From an uncultured delta proteobacterium (lineage in GTDB: Bacteria > Myxococcota_A > Polyangia > Polyangiales > Ga0077539), in assembly GCA_903845045.1 (NCBI GenBank), contig CAIMWA010000281.1:1-50149 (forward strand): 50,149 nucleotides of DNA. Reading direction: 5' to 3'. A program made the translations under genes and the position numbers. This document shows positions 27,520 through 38,996 of the stretch, piece after piece. A model generated the notes under the pieces. It was not told the origin of the DNA. It made no database searches and was given only the letters and a program-made list of their open reading frames with translations. Each line of letters opens with the position of its first letter. Position 1 is the stretch's first letter.

Positions 27520-28902
27520 ATGGGTCGTCCAGGCATCGCGCGCGCCCTCGCGCTCGCCGCCGGCAGCGCCCACGCGCAGGTGCAGGTCACCAGCCCGCTG
27601 CCCGGCGTGCGCCTCGCCGTCGCCGTCAACAACGGCAACCCCAGCGCGCTCCTCGTCGTGGACCTCTGCGCCCCCGGCGTCACCGTGCGCACCACGCGCT
27701 ACGACGAGCGCGGCGCCCTCGCCGCCGACTGGGCCGCGCGCACCGGCGTCGACCTCGCCGTCAACGGCGACCTCTTCGACTTCGGCGCGTACTCCGTCGC
27801 CCACTGGGCCCGCAGCGGCGGCGTCGACTGGCCCGCCGGAACGCACAACCAGGAACCCCATCCCAACATCGCCTTCGGTCCTGGATTGGCGATGCGCGGC
27901 GACGTACCGCCCCCGTCCGCGGCCAACGACGTGATCGGAGGCATTCCCGAGATCCTCATCGATGGAGCGCTGAACCCCTCGCTCGCGGACACCGACTTCA
28001 TCAACGGTCCGCACCGCCGCACCGCCGTGGGCCTCAGCCAGGATCGCCGCACGCTGTTCATCTTCTCCACCGACGGCACCGCGTCGGTGCCCGGTGTCGC
28101 CTTTGGACTCGGCGTTCTTCGCGGTGCCGTGCCCGGCGCGCCGCCCGTGTGGTGGGCCCTCAACCTCGACGGCGGCGGCTCTTCGCAGATGTGGGTGCGC
28201 GGCCCCGGCACCGTCATCCCCTCGACGCGCCCCGTCGCCAACCACCTTGGAATCTTCGCGCGAGGGAGCGGTCCTGCGACGCATTGCCCGGTGCGGGATG
28301 CTCATTGTCCGATGACGGGCTCGGCGCAGGCGTGCCTCGACCGCACCCACATTGGTGACTGCCTCACCGGAACCCTCGTGGGCAACGCCGACTGCAGCAT
28401 CTACGGCGCCGTCTGCGCCGCCGCCCGCCCCGCTGGACCAGGCTGCGTCATCGGCTTCTGCCTCCCGGATCCGTCGCGCGCTCCTTGGGAACACGACGCC
28501 TGCGGCTACGACGGACGGCTCACGCACTGCGCCGCCGACGGCTCCTTCGGCAACCCGCGAACGTGCCCCGCCGGAACCACCTGCCAGGCCGCCGCCGACG
28601 GCACCGCGACGTGCGCGATCCCAGGTACCACGACGCGCGACGCGGGTCTCGATGCGAGCTTCAACGATGTCGCTTCGACGCCGTCCGATGTCGTGACGGC
28701 CGATCGAGGCAACATCGAAGAGCCTTCGGCGGCCGGCGATGCGGGCCCTGCGAACGCCATGGACGGCAGCGTCGACCGCGGGCTCGTCACCGGCGCGTGC
28801 GGGTGCCGAACGACGTCCGGCCGGGGGGCAGGAGGATCGGTCGCCTCGATGATCCTGCTGGGCGTGGCGCAGCGTCGTCGTCGACGGCGGTCCATCGCAT
28901 GA
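27520..28902 (+). CDS. Phosphodiester glycosidase (NAGPA) family secreted protein with MYXO-CTERM-like tail
   Basis: VNGDLFDF, RRTAVGLSQD, ALNLDGGGSSQMWV; C-term ACGCRTTSGRGAGGSVASMILLGVAQRRRRRR. Confidence 0.8.
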   Translation: MGRPGIARALALAAGSAHAQVQVTSPLPGVRLAVAVNNGNPSALLVVDLCAPGVTVRTTRYDERGALAADWAARTGVDLAVNGDLFDFGAYSVAHWARSGGVDWPAGTHNQEPHPNIAFGPGLAMRGDVPPPSAANDVIGGIPEILIDGALNPSLADTDFINGPHRRTAVGLSQDRRTLFIFSTDGTASVPGVAFGLGVLRGAVPGAPPVWWALNLDGGGSSQMWVRGPGTVIPSTRPVANHLGIFARGSGPATHCPVRDAHCPMTGSAQACLDRTHIGDCLTGTLVGNADCSIYGAVCAAARPAGPGCVIGFCLPDPSRAPWEHDACGYDGRLTHCAADGSFGNPRTCPAGTTCQAAADGTATCAIPGTTTRDAGLDASFNDVASTPSDVVTADRGNIEEPSAAGDAGPANAMDGSVDRGLVTGACGCRTTSGRGAGGSVASMILLGVAQRRRRRRSIA

Positions 28903-30035
28903 CGTCTCGAGGGCCGTTCCCGCGCGCCCCCCTCGTCGCCGCGAACCTGCTGGCGCCGCTCCTGGCAGGGCTCTCCGTCATCGCGCTCGTCTCGCGCGGA
29001 CCCACCGCGCCGAGCCTCGCCTTCGTCGCCCTCGCGGGCTTCTTCGTGGTCGGCGCCGCCATCGCGGCGGTGCATCGCCTTCGTCGTCGCGCGTGGTTCG
29101 TCGCGCTACCCATCCTCGCGCTCGCGGCGTTCCTCACCACCTACCGCGCCGCCCCGCTCCCGCGCCCCGCGCCCTTCGCAGGACCGCTCCCCCCGGCGCA
29201 TCCGCCGCCCACCATGGCGGTGTACGCGTTGCCCACGGGCATCACGCACCGCACCGCGGCCTTCGCCGTACGCGGGGGCTCGCCCCTCGAAGCGCGCGAT
29301 TTCGTGATGACCGCGGTGCTGGTCACGCACCCCCGCGGCGACGTGCTCGTCGACACGGGCCTCGGCCGCGACATCGCCACGCAGCTCGCGACGATGCCGC
29401 CGTGGTTCCGCGCGATGACGCGCTTCGAGCGCACGCGCTCGGCCGCCGAGCAGCTCGACGACGCGCACTACGACCGCCATCGCCTCGCCGCCGTCGTGCT
29501 CACGCACGCCCACTGGGACCACGCCAGCGGCCTTCCGGAGCTCGCTGGAACGCCCGTGTGGGTCCCTTCTGCGGAGCGACGGTTCATCGAAGAGGGCGGG
29601 GCCATCATGGGGCTCACGCGCAGCTTTCACGGCGTCGCGTATGTGTCCTACGACTTCGACGGCGGCCCGTACCTCGGCTTCGAGCGCTCGCACGACGTCT
29701 ACGGAGACGGCTCCATCGTGCTGGTGCCGGCGCCGGGGCACACACCGGGGTCCGTGGTGGTGTTCCTCGCGCTGCCCGACGGACGGCGCTGGGCGCTCCT
29801 CGGCGACCTCGTGTGGCAGCTCGAGGGCGTCACCGAACGGGCGCCGCGGGCTTGGCTGAACAGCCTCCTCGGCGACGACGACCCGGCCGCCACACGAACG
29901 AGCCTCGCGCGCATCGCCGCGGTGGCCGAGGCCTTTCCCTCCATGGCGATGGTGCCCGCGCACGACCGCCGGGGCTTCAGCGGCATGGGGACGGTTTCAA
30001 CAATTCAACATTCGCCAAGGCAACCGCCGCCATGA
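28899..30035 (+). CDS. MBL-fold metallo-hydrolase with N-terminal TM segments; C-terminus read from the repeat
   Basis: VLTHAHWDHASGLPEL, VPAPGHTPGSVVVFL, LLGDLVWQ; ATGA overlap with upstream gene. Confidence 0.87.
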   Translation: MTSRGPFPRAPLVAANLLAPLLAGLSVIALVSRGPTAPSLAFVALAGFFVVGAAIAAVHRLRRRAWFVALPILALAAFLTTYRAAPLPRPAPFAGPLPPAHPPPTMAVYALPTGITHRTAAFAVRGGSPLEARDFVMTAVLVTHPRGDVLVDTGLGRDIATQLATMPPWFRAMTRFERTRSAAEQLDDAHYDRHRLAAVVLTHAHWDHASGLPELAGTPVWVPSAERRFIEEGGAIMGLTRSFHGVAYVSYDFDGGPYLGFERSHDVYGDGSIVLVPAPGHTPGSVVVFLALPDGRRWALLGDLVWQLEGVTERAPRAWLNSLLGDDDPAATRTSLARIAAVAEAFPSMAMVPAHDRRGFSGMGTVSTIQHSPRQPPP

Positions 30036-30098
30036 CGTGATTTCTCGCACCGACGCGTACGAGCGTCGTCGCAACGGCAACTTGTTGAAACCGTCCCT
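29987..30098. repeat. Family B GGGGAC-type inverted-repeat element (112 bp), second copy
   Basis: ggggacggtttcaacaattcaacatt ... aacggcaacttgttgaaaccgtccct; loop unrelated to the first copy. Confidence 0.9.
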
Positions 30099-30111
30099 CT
30101 GGGACGGCGCG

Positions 30112-30558
30112 TCAAGCCTGGTTGGCGAAGAGGCCGTCGAGGAAGCCCGGGCGCACACGCGCCGGCGCCGGCTTCGCCGCGGTCTCGAGGAGATCGAGGA
30201 GCTGACCGAGGCGGAACGGCTGCGCGAGGTGGTGCTTCACCCCGAGGGCGGCACAGTGCTGCGCGACGTTCGGCATCGACGAGATCGCCACCACCGGCAC
30301 CGGTTGGCCGCGACGGCGCAGCGCCACCACGGCCTCGACGCCCTGCATCTGCATCGCCGCGAGGTCCGCCAGGAGCACCTTGCGCCCCGGGCGATCGAGC
30401 TCCGCCAGCGCGTCGGCCGCGCGCGTCACCACCACCACCGCGTGCCCCGCGGACTGCAACAGCTCGCCCAACGCGTAGGTGAACCGGTCGTCGTCGCCGA
30501 GGAGCACGACGCGGTACCGCTGTGCGAAGAGGTTCTTGCTGCGCTGCAGATCGATCAC
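30112..30558 (-). CDS. Response-regulator receiver domain protein
   Basis: YRVVLLGDDDRFTYALGELLQSAGHAVVVVTRAADALAEL...KVLLADLAAMQMQGVEAV...VPVVAISSM. Confidence 0.72.
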   Translation of the reverse strand: MIDLQRSKNLFAQRYRVVLLGDDDRFTYALGELLQSAGHAVVVVTRAADALAELDRPGRKVLLADLAAMQMQGVEAVVALRRRGQPVPVVAISSMPNVAQHCAALGVKHHLAQPFRLGQLLDLLETAAKPAPARVRPGFLDGLFANQA

Positions 30559-30813
30559 GGGACTTCTTCTCTCTCTTCGGCCGGTGGCTTCGGGGTGGCG
30601 GCCAACCGTCGGTTCGCCCTTCCACCCTCGTTCGACACCGGCCCACCCACACGGGCCTTCGGAACTGGAACGGTTTCTACGCCCCTCTTTCAAGATTGCA
30701 ATACCCCGGTGACGAAATCGTGACGCGCCACGGCAAGGACACGCGGAATTCGCGGACGAAACGCACATGACGCAGCGCAGGGAGCCCTCGGAGCTCCCTT
30801 GCGCCGGGGTGCG

Positions 30814-31995
<1,182 letters not shown>

Positions 31996-32019
31996 CGTGC
32001 CGCGAACGCTACCACCACG

Positions 32020-32049
32020 CTTGACGCTCGTCGGACCGTGCACATGGTT
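32020..32049 (+). promoter_or_regulatory. Candidate clpB promoter, partly sigma32-like
   Basis: CTTGACG ... CACATGGT upstream of clpB ATG 32093; resembles CTTGAA-N-CCCCATNT loosely. Confidence 0.3.
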
Positions 32050-32092
32050 CGAGAGCCGTGGCGGGCGGTCCCCGCCTCACCGGGAGCGAACC

Positions 32093-34681
<2,589 letters not shown>

Positions 34682-34692
34682 CACCGCGCAAC

Positions 34693-34764
34693 GGGGACAC
34701 AGTTAACTTGTTGCATTCCGGCGCCCGCCACGCCCCGCGAATGCAACAACGTAACTGTGTCCCC
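34693..34764 (+). repeat. Family A GGGGAC-type inverted-repeat element, simple L-R (72 bp)
   Basis: ggggacacagttaacttgttgcattc (34693-34718) and gaatgcaacaacgtaactgtgtcccc (34739-34764). Confidence 0.93.
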
Positions 34765-34811
34765 GCACCACGCGCTTGCACGGTGGCGCGCGAAGTGCAC
34801 GATCCGCGGCC

Positions 34812-36578
34812 ATGGCGCTCCCTCGCACCGCAGCGATGTTCGTGGCCGCGGCGGCGCTCCGCTGCTCCACGCCGTCGCCCGCGCCGGGGACCATGGACGC
34901 CGCCGTCGACGCGACGGTCGCCGAGGTGGCTCCGTTCTGCACGCCGGGCGCCGTGGAGTGCGGCGCCGACGGCCTCTCGCCGCGCACCTGCGACGCCCTC
35001 GGCTCTGCGTGGACCGAGGGCCGGAGGTGTGACGGTCCCGGCGGCGAGGTCTGCGACCGTGGAGCGTGCGTGCGGGCGTGCGAGGGCCTGGCGCGCGAGA
35101 GCCGCGGCTGCGAGTTCTGGCCCGTGCAGACGCTGCACCCCGAGCTCGGGCGCTTCGTCGACGGCGCGAACCGCGACGACTTTCCGTTCAGCGTGGTGGT
35201 GAGCAACCCGTGGCCCTCGGCGGTGCGCGTCACCCTCGAGGGCGGAGGCCTCGCCGCGCCCCTCGAGCGCACCGTCGGACCGAACACCTCGCTCGTGCTC
35301 GAGACCCCGTGGCAGCCCGCCCTCGTCGACGGCGTCGACCACCTGCACCGCCAGAGCGCGGTCTTCGCCCACGCGGCGCTGCACCTGCGCACCAGCGCCC
35401 CGGTGAGCGCGTACCAGTTCAACCCGTTGAAGACCATTCGCGAGCCCGAGTGCGACCTCGGCGACCGCTGCTACTCGTTCTCCAGCGACGCCTCGCTGCT
35501 GCTGCCCGCCACGGCGCTCGGCCGCGAGCACGTCGTCGCCGCCATGCCCACGCAGCGCGCCCTCGGTCCGGGCAGCACCGAGTGGAGCGTCGGCGCGGGG
35601 TTCATCGCCGTCGTGGGCACCGTCGCGGGCACGCAGGTCACCGTGCGCCTCGCCGGCGACGTGAGCGCGGGCGACGGCATCGCCGCCGGGGGCATGGGCA
35701 CCGCGCGCACGTTCACCCTCGGCGCCGGCGACGTGCTGCAGCTCCTCTCGCCGACCTCCGGGGAGTGCCCCGCCGACGCCTACGACCGCATCACGCAGAC
35801 GCGCTTCTGCCTCCCCATCGCCCGCGAGGACCTCACCGGCACCGTCGTCACCGCCACGCAGCCCGTGGCCGTGTTCTCGGGCCACGAGTGCGCCTTCGTC
35901 CCGTACGACCGCTACGCGTGCGACCACCTCGAGGAGCAGGTTCCGCCCGTCGACACCCTCGGCACGCGCTACGTCGTGTCGCGCGTCGCGCCGGTGCCCG
36001 AGGGGCTCCGCGACCACCCCGAGGGCGAGCCCACCGCGGCGACGGTCATCGCCGCCCACGACGGCACCGACGTGACCTTCGACCCGCCGTCGGTGCACGC
36101 CCCGGTGCGCCTCGACCGCGGGCAGTCGGTGCCCGTGCTGAGCGCCCTCGACTACCAGGTCACGGCGTCGCAGCCCGTGCTCGTCGCCGTCTTCGAGGTC
36201 GGCGGCGACTACTTCCGCCAGGAGGTCGCCGTCACCGCGAACTCCTACGGCGACCCTGAGCTCTCGTACGAGACCCCCGTCGATCAATACCGTGCCAGGT
36301 ATGATTTCTACGTTCCGCCGGACTACGAGTCCTTCGTGAACGTGGTGATCGCGCGGGGCGAGACGCTGCGCCTCGACGACGCGCTCGTCACCGCCGCCCC
36401 CGCGGCCACCCTCGGCGCCCGGGACATCTACCGCCTGCCCATCCTCGCCGGCGCGCACCACGTCACCGGCACCAACCCCGGCAGCCGCTTCGGGCTCCGC
36501 GTCTACGGCTTCGCGCCGTACACCTCGTACATGTACCCGGGAGGCATGGACCTCGTGTCCATCGCGCCGCCGCTGTGA
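34812..36578 (+). CDS. IgGFc-binding-protein-like secreted protein
   Basis: CDGPGGEVCDRGACVRAC; NPWPSAVRVTLEG; SAYQFNPL; DASLLLPATALGREHVV; GTDVTFDPP; YDFYVPPDYESFVNVV. Confidence 0.75.
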   Translation: MALPRTAAMFVAAAALRCSTPSPAPGTMDAAVDATVAEVAPFCTPGAVECGADGLSPRTCDALGSAWTEGRRCDGPGGEVCDRGACVRACEGLARESRGCEFWPVQTLHPELGRFVDGANRDDFPFSVVVSNPWPSAVRVTLEGGGLAAPLERTVGPNTSLVLETPWQPALVDGVDHLHRQSAVFAHAALHLRTSAPVSAYQFNPLKTIREPECDLGDRCYSFSSDASLLLPATALGREHVVAAMPTQRALGPGSTEWSVGAGFIAVVGTVAGTQVTVRLAGDVSAGDGIAAGGMGTARTFTLGAGDVLQLLSPTSGECPADAYDRITQTRFCLPIAREDLTGTVVTATQPVAVFSGHECAFVPYDRYACDHLEEQVPPVDTLGTRYVVSRVAPVPEGLRDHPEGEPTAATVIAAHDGTDVTFDPPSVHAPVRLDRGQSVPVLSALDYQVTASQPVLVAVFEVGGDYFRQEVAVTANSYGDPELSYETPVDQYRARYDFYVPPDYESFVNVVIARGETLRLDDALVTAAPAATLGARDIYRLPILAGAHHVTGTNPGSRFGLRVYGFAPYTSYMYPGGMDLVSIAPPL

Positions 36579-38314
36579 GGCGCCTCGCCGCCGCGCTGCT
36601 GCTCGTCTCCGCCTGCGACGACCCCGCGCGCACCCTCGTGCCGATGGACGCCGCGCCCCGCGACGCCTCCGACGCGAGCCTCGATGCCGCCGTCGATGCG
36701 GGTCCGTCGGGCGTGGGGCTGGGTTGCTCGGACGAGCGCGACCTCACCGAGGTGTCGCGGGGCTGCCGCGGGGGCCAGCTCTGCTTCACGTCGGCGCACG
36801 GTTACCCGGGCGGGTATTGCACCCAGGACTGCACCCGCACGCCGTGCCCCGGCGACGCGTTCTGCATCGACGACAACTCCGAGCACTACTGCCTGCAGCG
36901 CTGCACCGACGACGCGCAGTGCCGCACCGCCGAGGGCTACATCTGCGAGCACCCGGCGCCGCTGCTCCCGCGGGCGTGCATCCCCGACCCCGCGCCGCTC
37001 GGCACCGGACCGGGCGGACGCGCGTGCTTCGACCCCGCCGACGGCGGCGTGAGCGGGCTCCCGGCGCGCACCTTTCGCAGCGGCTTCGCGAGCGTCTCGC
37101 ACGACCGCGCGGACAGCGACAGCGAGGCCCAGCCCTCCATCGCCGTGTCGCCGCGCACCGGGGCCGTCGTCGTCGCCTACGACGCCCGCACCGCGCGACA
37201 GGAGCTCTTCGTCGGCGTGAGCCGCGTCACGCCCCCGGGCGCGTGGTCCCGCGACGGCTCCATCATCGACCGCAACTACGTCGAGTCCAACGACCCACAG
37301 CTCGCGTACGCGCCCGACGGGACGCTCTTGGCCACGTACCTCGCCAGCACCCCCGAGCGCCCACAGCCGGCGATGCAGTTCCTCCGCAGCAACGACGACG
37401 GGGCGACGTGGAGCGCCCCCGTCGACATCGTGCCCGACGGCTACTGCGCCGGCGGCTGCGACCCGCCGTGGCTCGCGCTCGGACCGGCGCCCGCCGGGAG
37501 CTCCACGCCGCGCCTCCACGTCGCGTACATCACCCGCTCGACGCGCCGCGACGCGTGGGTGACGGTGCAGCGCTCCGACGACGGCGGCGCCACCTGGACG
37601 CCTCCGGTGCACCTCGCCGCGGTGCTCGCGCTCACGTCGCAGATCGCCCTCGAGCCCGCGTACCCCACCATCGCCGCCGCGCCCGACGGCAAGGTCTGGG
37701 TGGCCTGGGCGATGGTGAGCCGCGCCAACGCCAGGGCCGTCCTCGGCGACGTGCACAACCGCGTGCAGGTGGCCTTCTCGGGCGACGGCGGCGCGCACTT
37801 CGGCGACCCCGCGACGGTGTCTTCGAGCGACGTGGCCGTGGTGAGCCAGCCCCCGCAGCTCGCCGTGGCCCGCGGCGTCGCGCACGTCGTCTACGTCACC
37901 GGCGCCGCCGACGCGCGCTGGAACGTCGTGCTCGGCGCCGAGGTGCGCACCGCCACCGACGCGCGCTGGGTCTCGACGGTGGTCAACGACGATCCCGTCG
38001 CGTGCGCCACGCACGGCTACACCGCCGTCGCCGGCGACGACGCCCGCGGCCTCGTGCACGTGCTCTGGGAGGACGACCGCTTCGGCGGCGGCGAGGTGGC
38101 CTACACGGGCTGCGTCGCCGGATCCCCGCAGCGCTGCGCCCCCAACGAGGTGCTCAGCGACGCGCACTTCGACCTGTCGACCACCGCCGACGTCACGCGC
38201 TGGGCGGGCACGCACAACGCCCTCGCCGTCGGCCCCGACGGGGCGCTCTGGGCGGCGTGGAGCGACACGCGCACGGGCGGTCCCGCGGTCTACGTAGCGC
38301 GCGGAACACCCTGA
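36575..38314 (+). CDS. Secreted BNR/sialidase-fold lipoprotein with Cys-rich N-terminal region
   Basis: Repeated S-x-D-x-G-x-x-W motifs (SNDDGATWSAP, RSDDGGATWTPP, SGDGGAHFGDP); lipobox-like LLLVSACD. Confidence 0.75.
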   Translation: MRRLAAALLLVSACDDPARTLVPMDAAPRDASDASLDAAVDAGPSGVGLGCSDERDLTEVSRGCRGGQLCFTSAHGYPGGYCTQDCTRTPCPGDAFCIDDNSEHYCLQRCTDDAQCRTAEGYICEHPAPLLPRACIPDPAPLGTGPGGRACFDPADGGVSGLPARTFRSGFASVSHDRADSDSEAQPSIAVSPRTGAVVVAYDARTARQELFVGVSRVTPPGAWSRDGSIIDRNYVESNDPQLAYAPDGTLLATYLASTPERPQPAMQFLRSNDDGATWSAPVDIVPDGYCAGGCDPPWLALGPAPAGSSTPRLHVAYITRSTRRDAWVTVQRSDDGGATWTPPVHLAAVLALTSQIALEPAYPTIAAAPDGKVWVAWAMVSRANARAVLGDVHNRVQVAFSGDGGAHFGDPATVSSSDVAVVSQPPQLAVARGVAHVVYVTGAADARWNVVLGAEVRTATDARWVSTVVNDDPVACATHGYTAVAGDDARGLVHVLWEDDRFGGGEVAYTGCVAGSPQRCAPNEVLSDAHFDLSTTADVTRWAGTHNALAVGPDGALWAAWSDTRTGGPAVYVARGTP

Positions 38315-38322
38315 GAACAGGG
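38309..38322. terminator. Possible short bidirectional terminator hairpin overlapping a stop codon
   Basis: ccctg-agaa-caggg between convergent genes; no long T tract. Confidence 0.25.
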
Positions 38323-38335
38323 CGTTTCGCGAGGG

Positions 38336-38926
38336 TCAGTGCTGGAGGTTCTGCGCGCCGAGGACGTTCGGGCAGAGCTGGCCGGTGCGCGGGTTGAGCG
38401 CGCCGGGGTGCGTCTCGCAGTAGTCGCGGTGGTGGTGGTGCGCGCCCTCCTCGGCGGCGGCGTTGGCCACCGGCGCGGCAGGGGCAGCCACCGGCGGCGG
38501 GGGCGCGGCGACCACCGGGGGCGGCGCGGCCGGGGCGGGGACGGGAGCGGGGTCTGCAGGGACCGGCGCTGCGGCGACGCCGGGCGTCGGGGCCGGGGCC
38601 GCGGGGGCCGTCGGGGCCATGCCCGGGGCTGCGGCCGCGGCGGCGTCGGCGAGGGCGTTGTTCGCGGCGGCGACGGCCTGGTTGGCCTGCGCCGAGGCGT
38701 CGGCGGCGGCGGCCATGGCGTTGTTGGCCGCGGCGATGGCGGCGTTGGCGGCCGCGCCCGCGTCGGGCATCGCCATGCCGCCGTCGAGGGTGATCACCGT
38801 GGTGCCGGTGGTGACCGCGGCGGTGCCGGCGTCGTGGTGCCGGTCGGTGAACTTCTTGATGAGCTGACAGCCCAGGAAGTTGCTTGCCAGGACCAGCGCG
38901 ACGAGGTGGCGGGTGGGAGCGTTCAT
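38336..38926 (-). CDS. Ala-rich coiled-coil lipoprotein with Pro/Ala linker and C-terminal His/Cys segment
   Basis: SNFLGCQ lipobox; AAANNAMAAAADASAQANQAVAAANNALADAA; HHHHRDYCETHPGALNPRTGQLCPN. Confidence 0.65.
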   Translation of the reverse strand: MNAPTRHLVALVLASNFLGCQLIKKFTDRHHDAGTAAVTTGTTVITLDGGMAMPDAGAAANAAIAAANNAMAAAADASAQANQAVAAANNALADAAAAAAPGMAPTAPAAPAPTPGVAAAPVPADPAPVPAPAAPPPVVAAPPPPVAAPAAPVANAAAEEGAHHHHRDYCETHPGALNPRTGQLCPNVLGAQNLQH

Positions 38927-38996
38927 CGGCGGCACGCTACCCCCGAGCCCGCGCGCCCGGCAAGACACCGGCGCGACGGACCCGAGGGCGCCGCCG

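Noticed and set aside
26997-28358. 453-aa fused ORF from Uma2 into the downstream gene
   Set aside because: The Uma2-like part ends at 27363; the rest is repeat and an Arg-rich shadow frame of the NAGPA-type gene.
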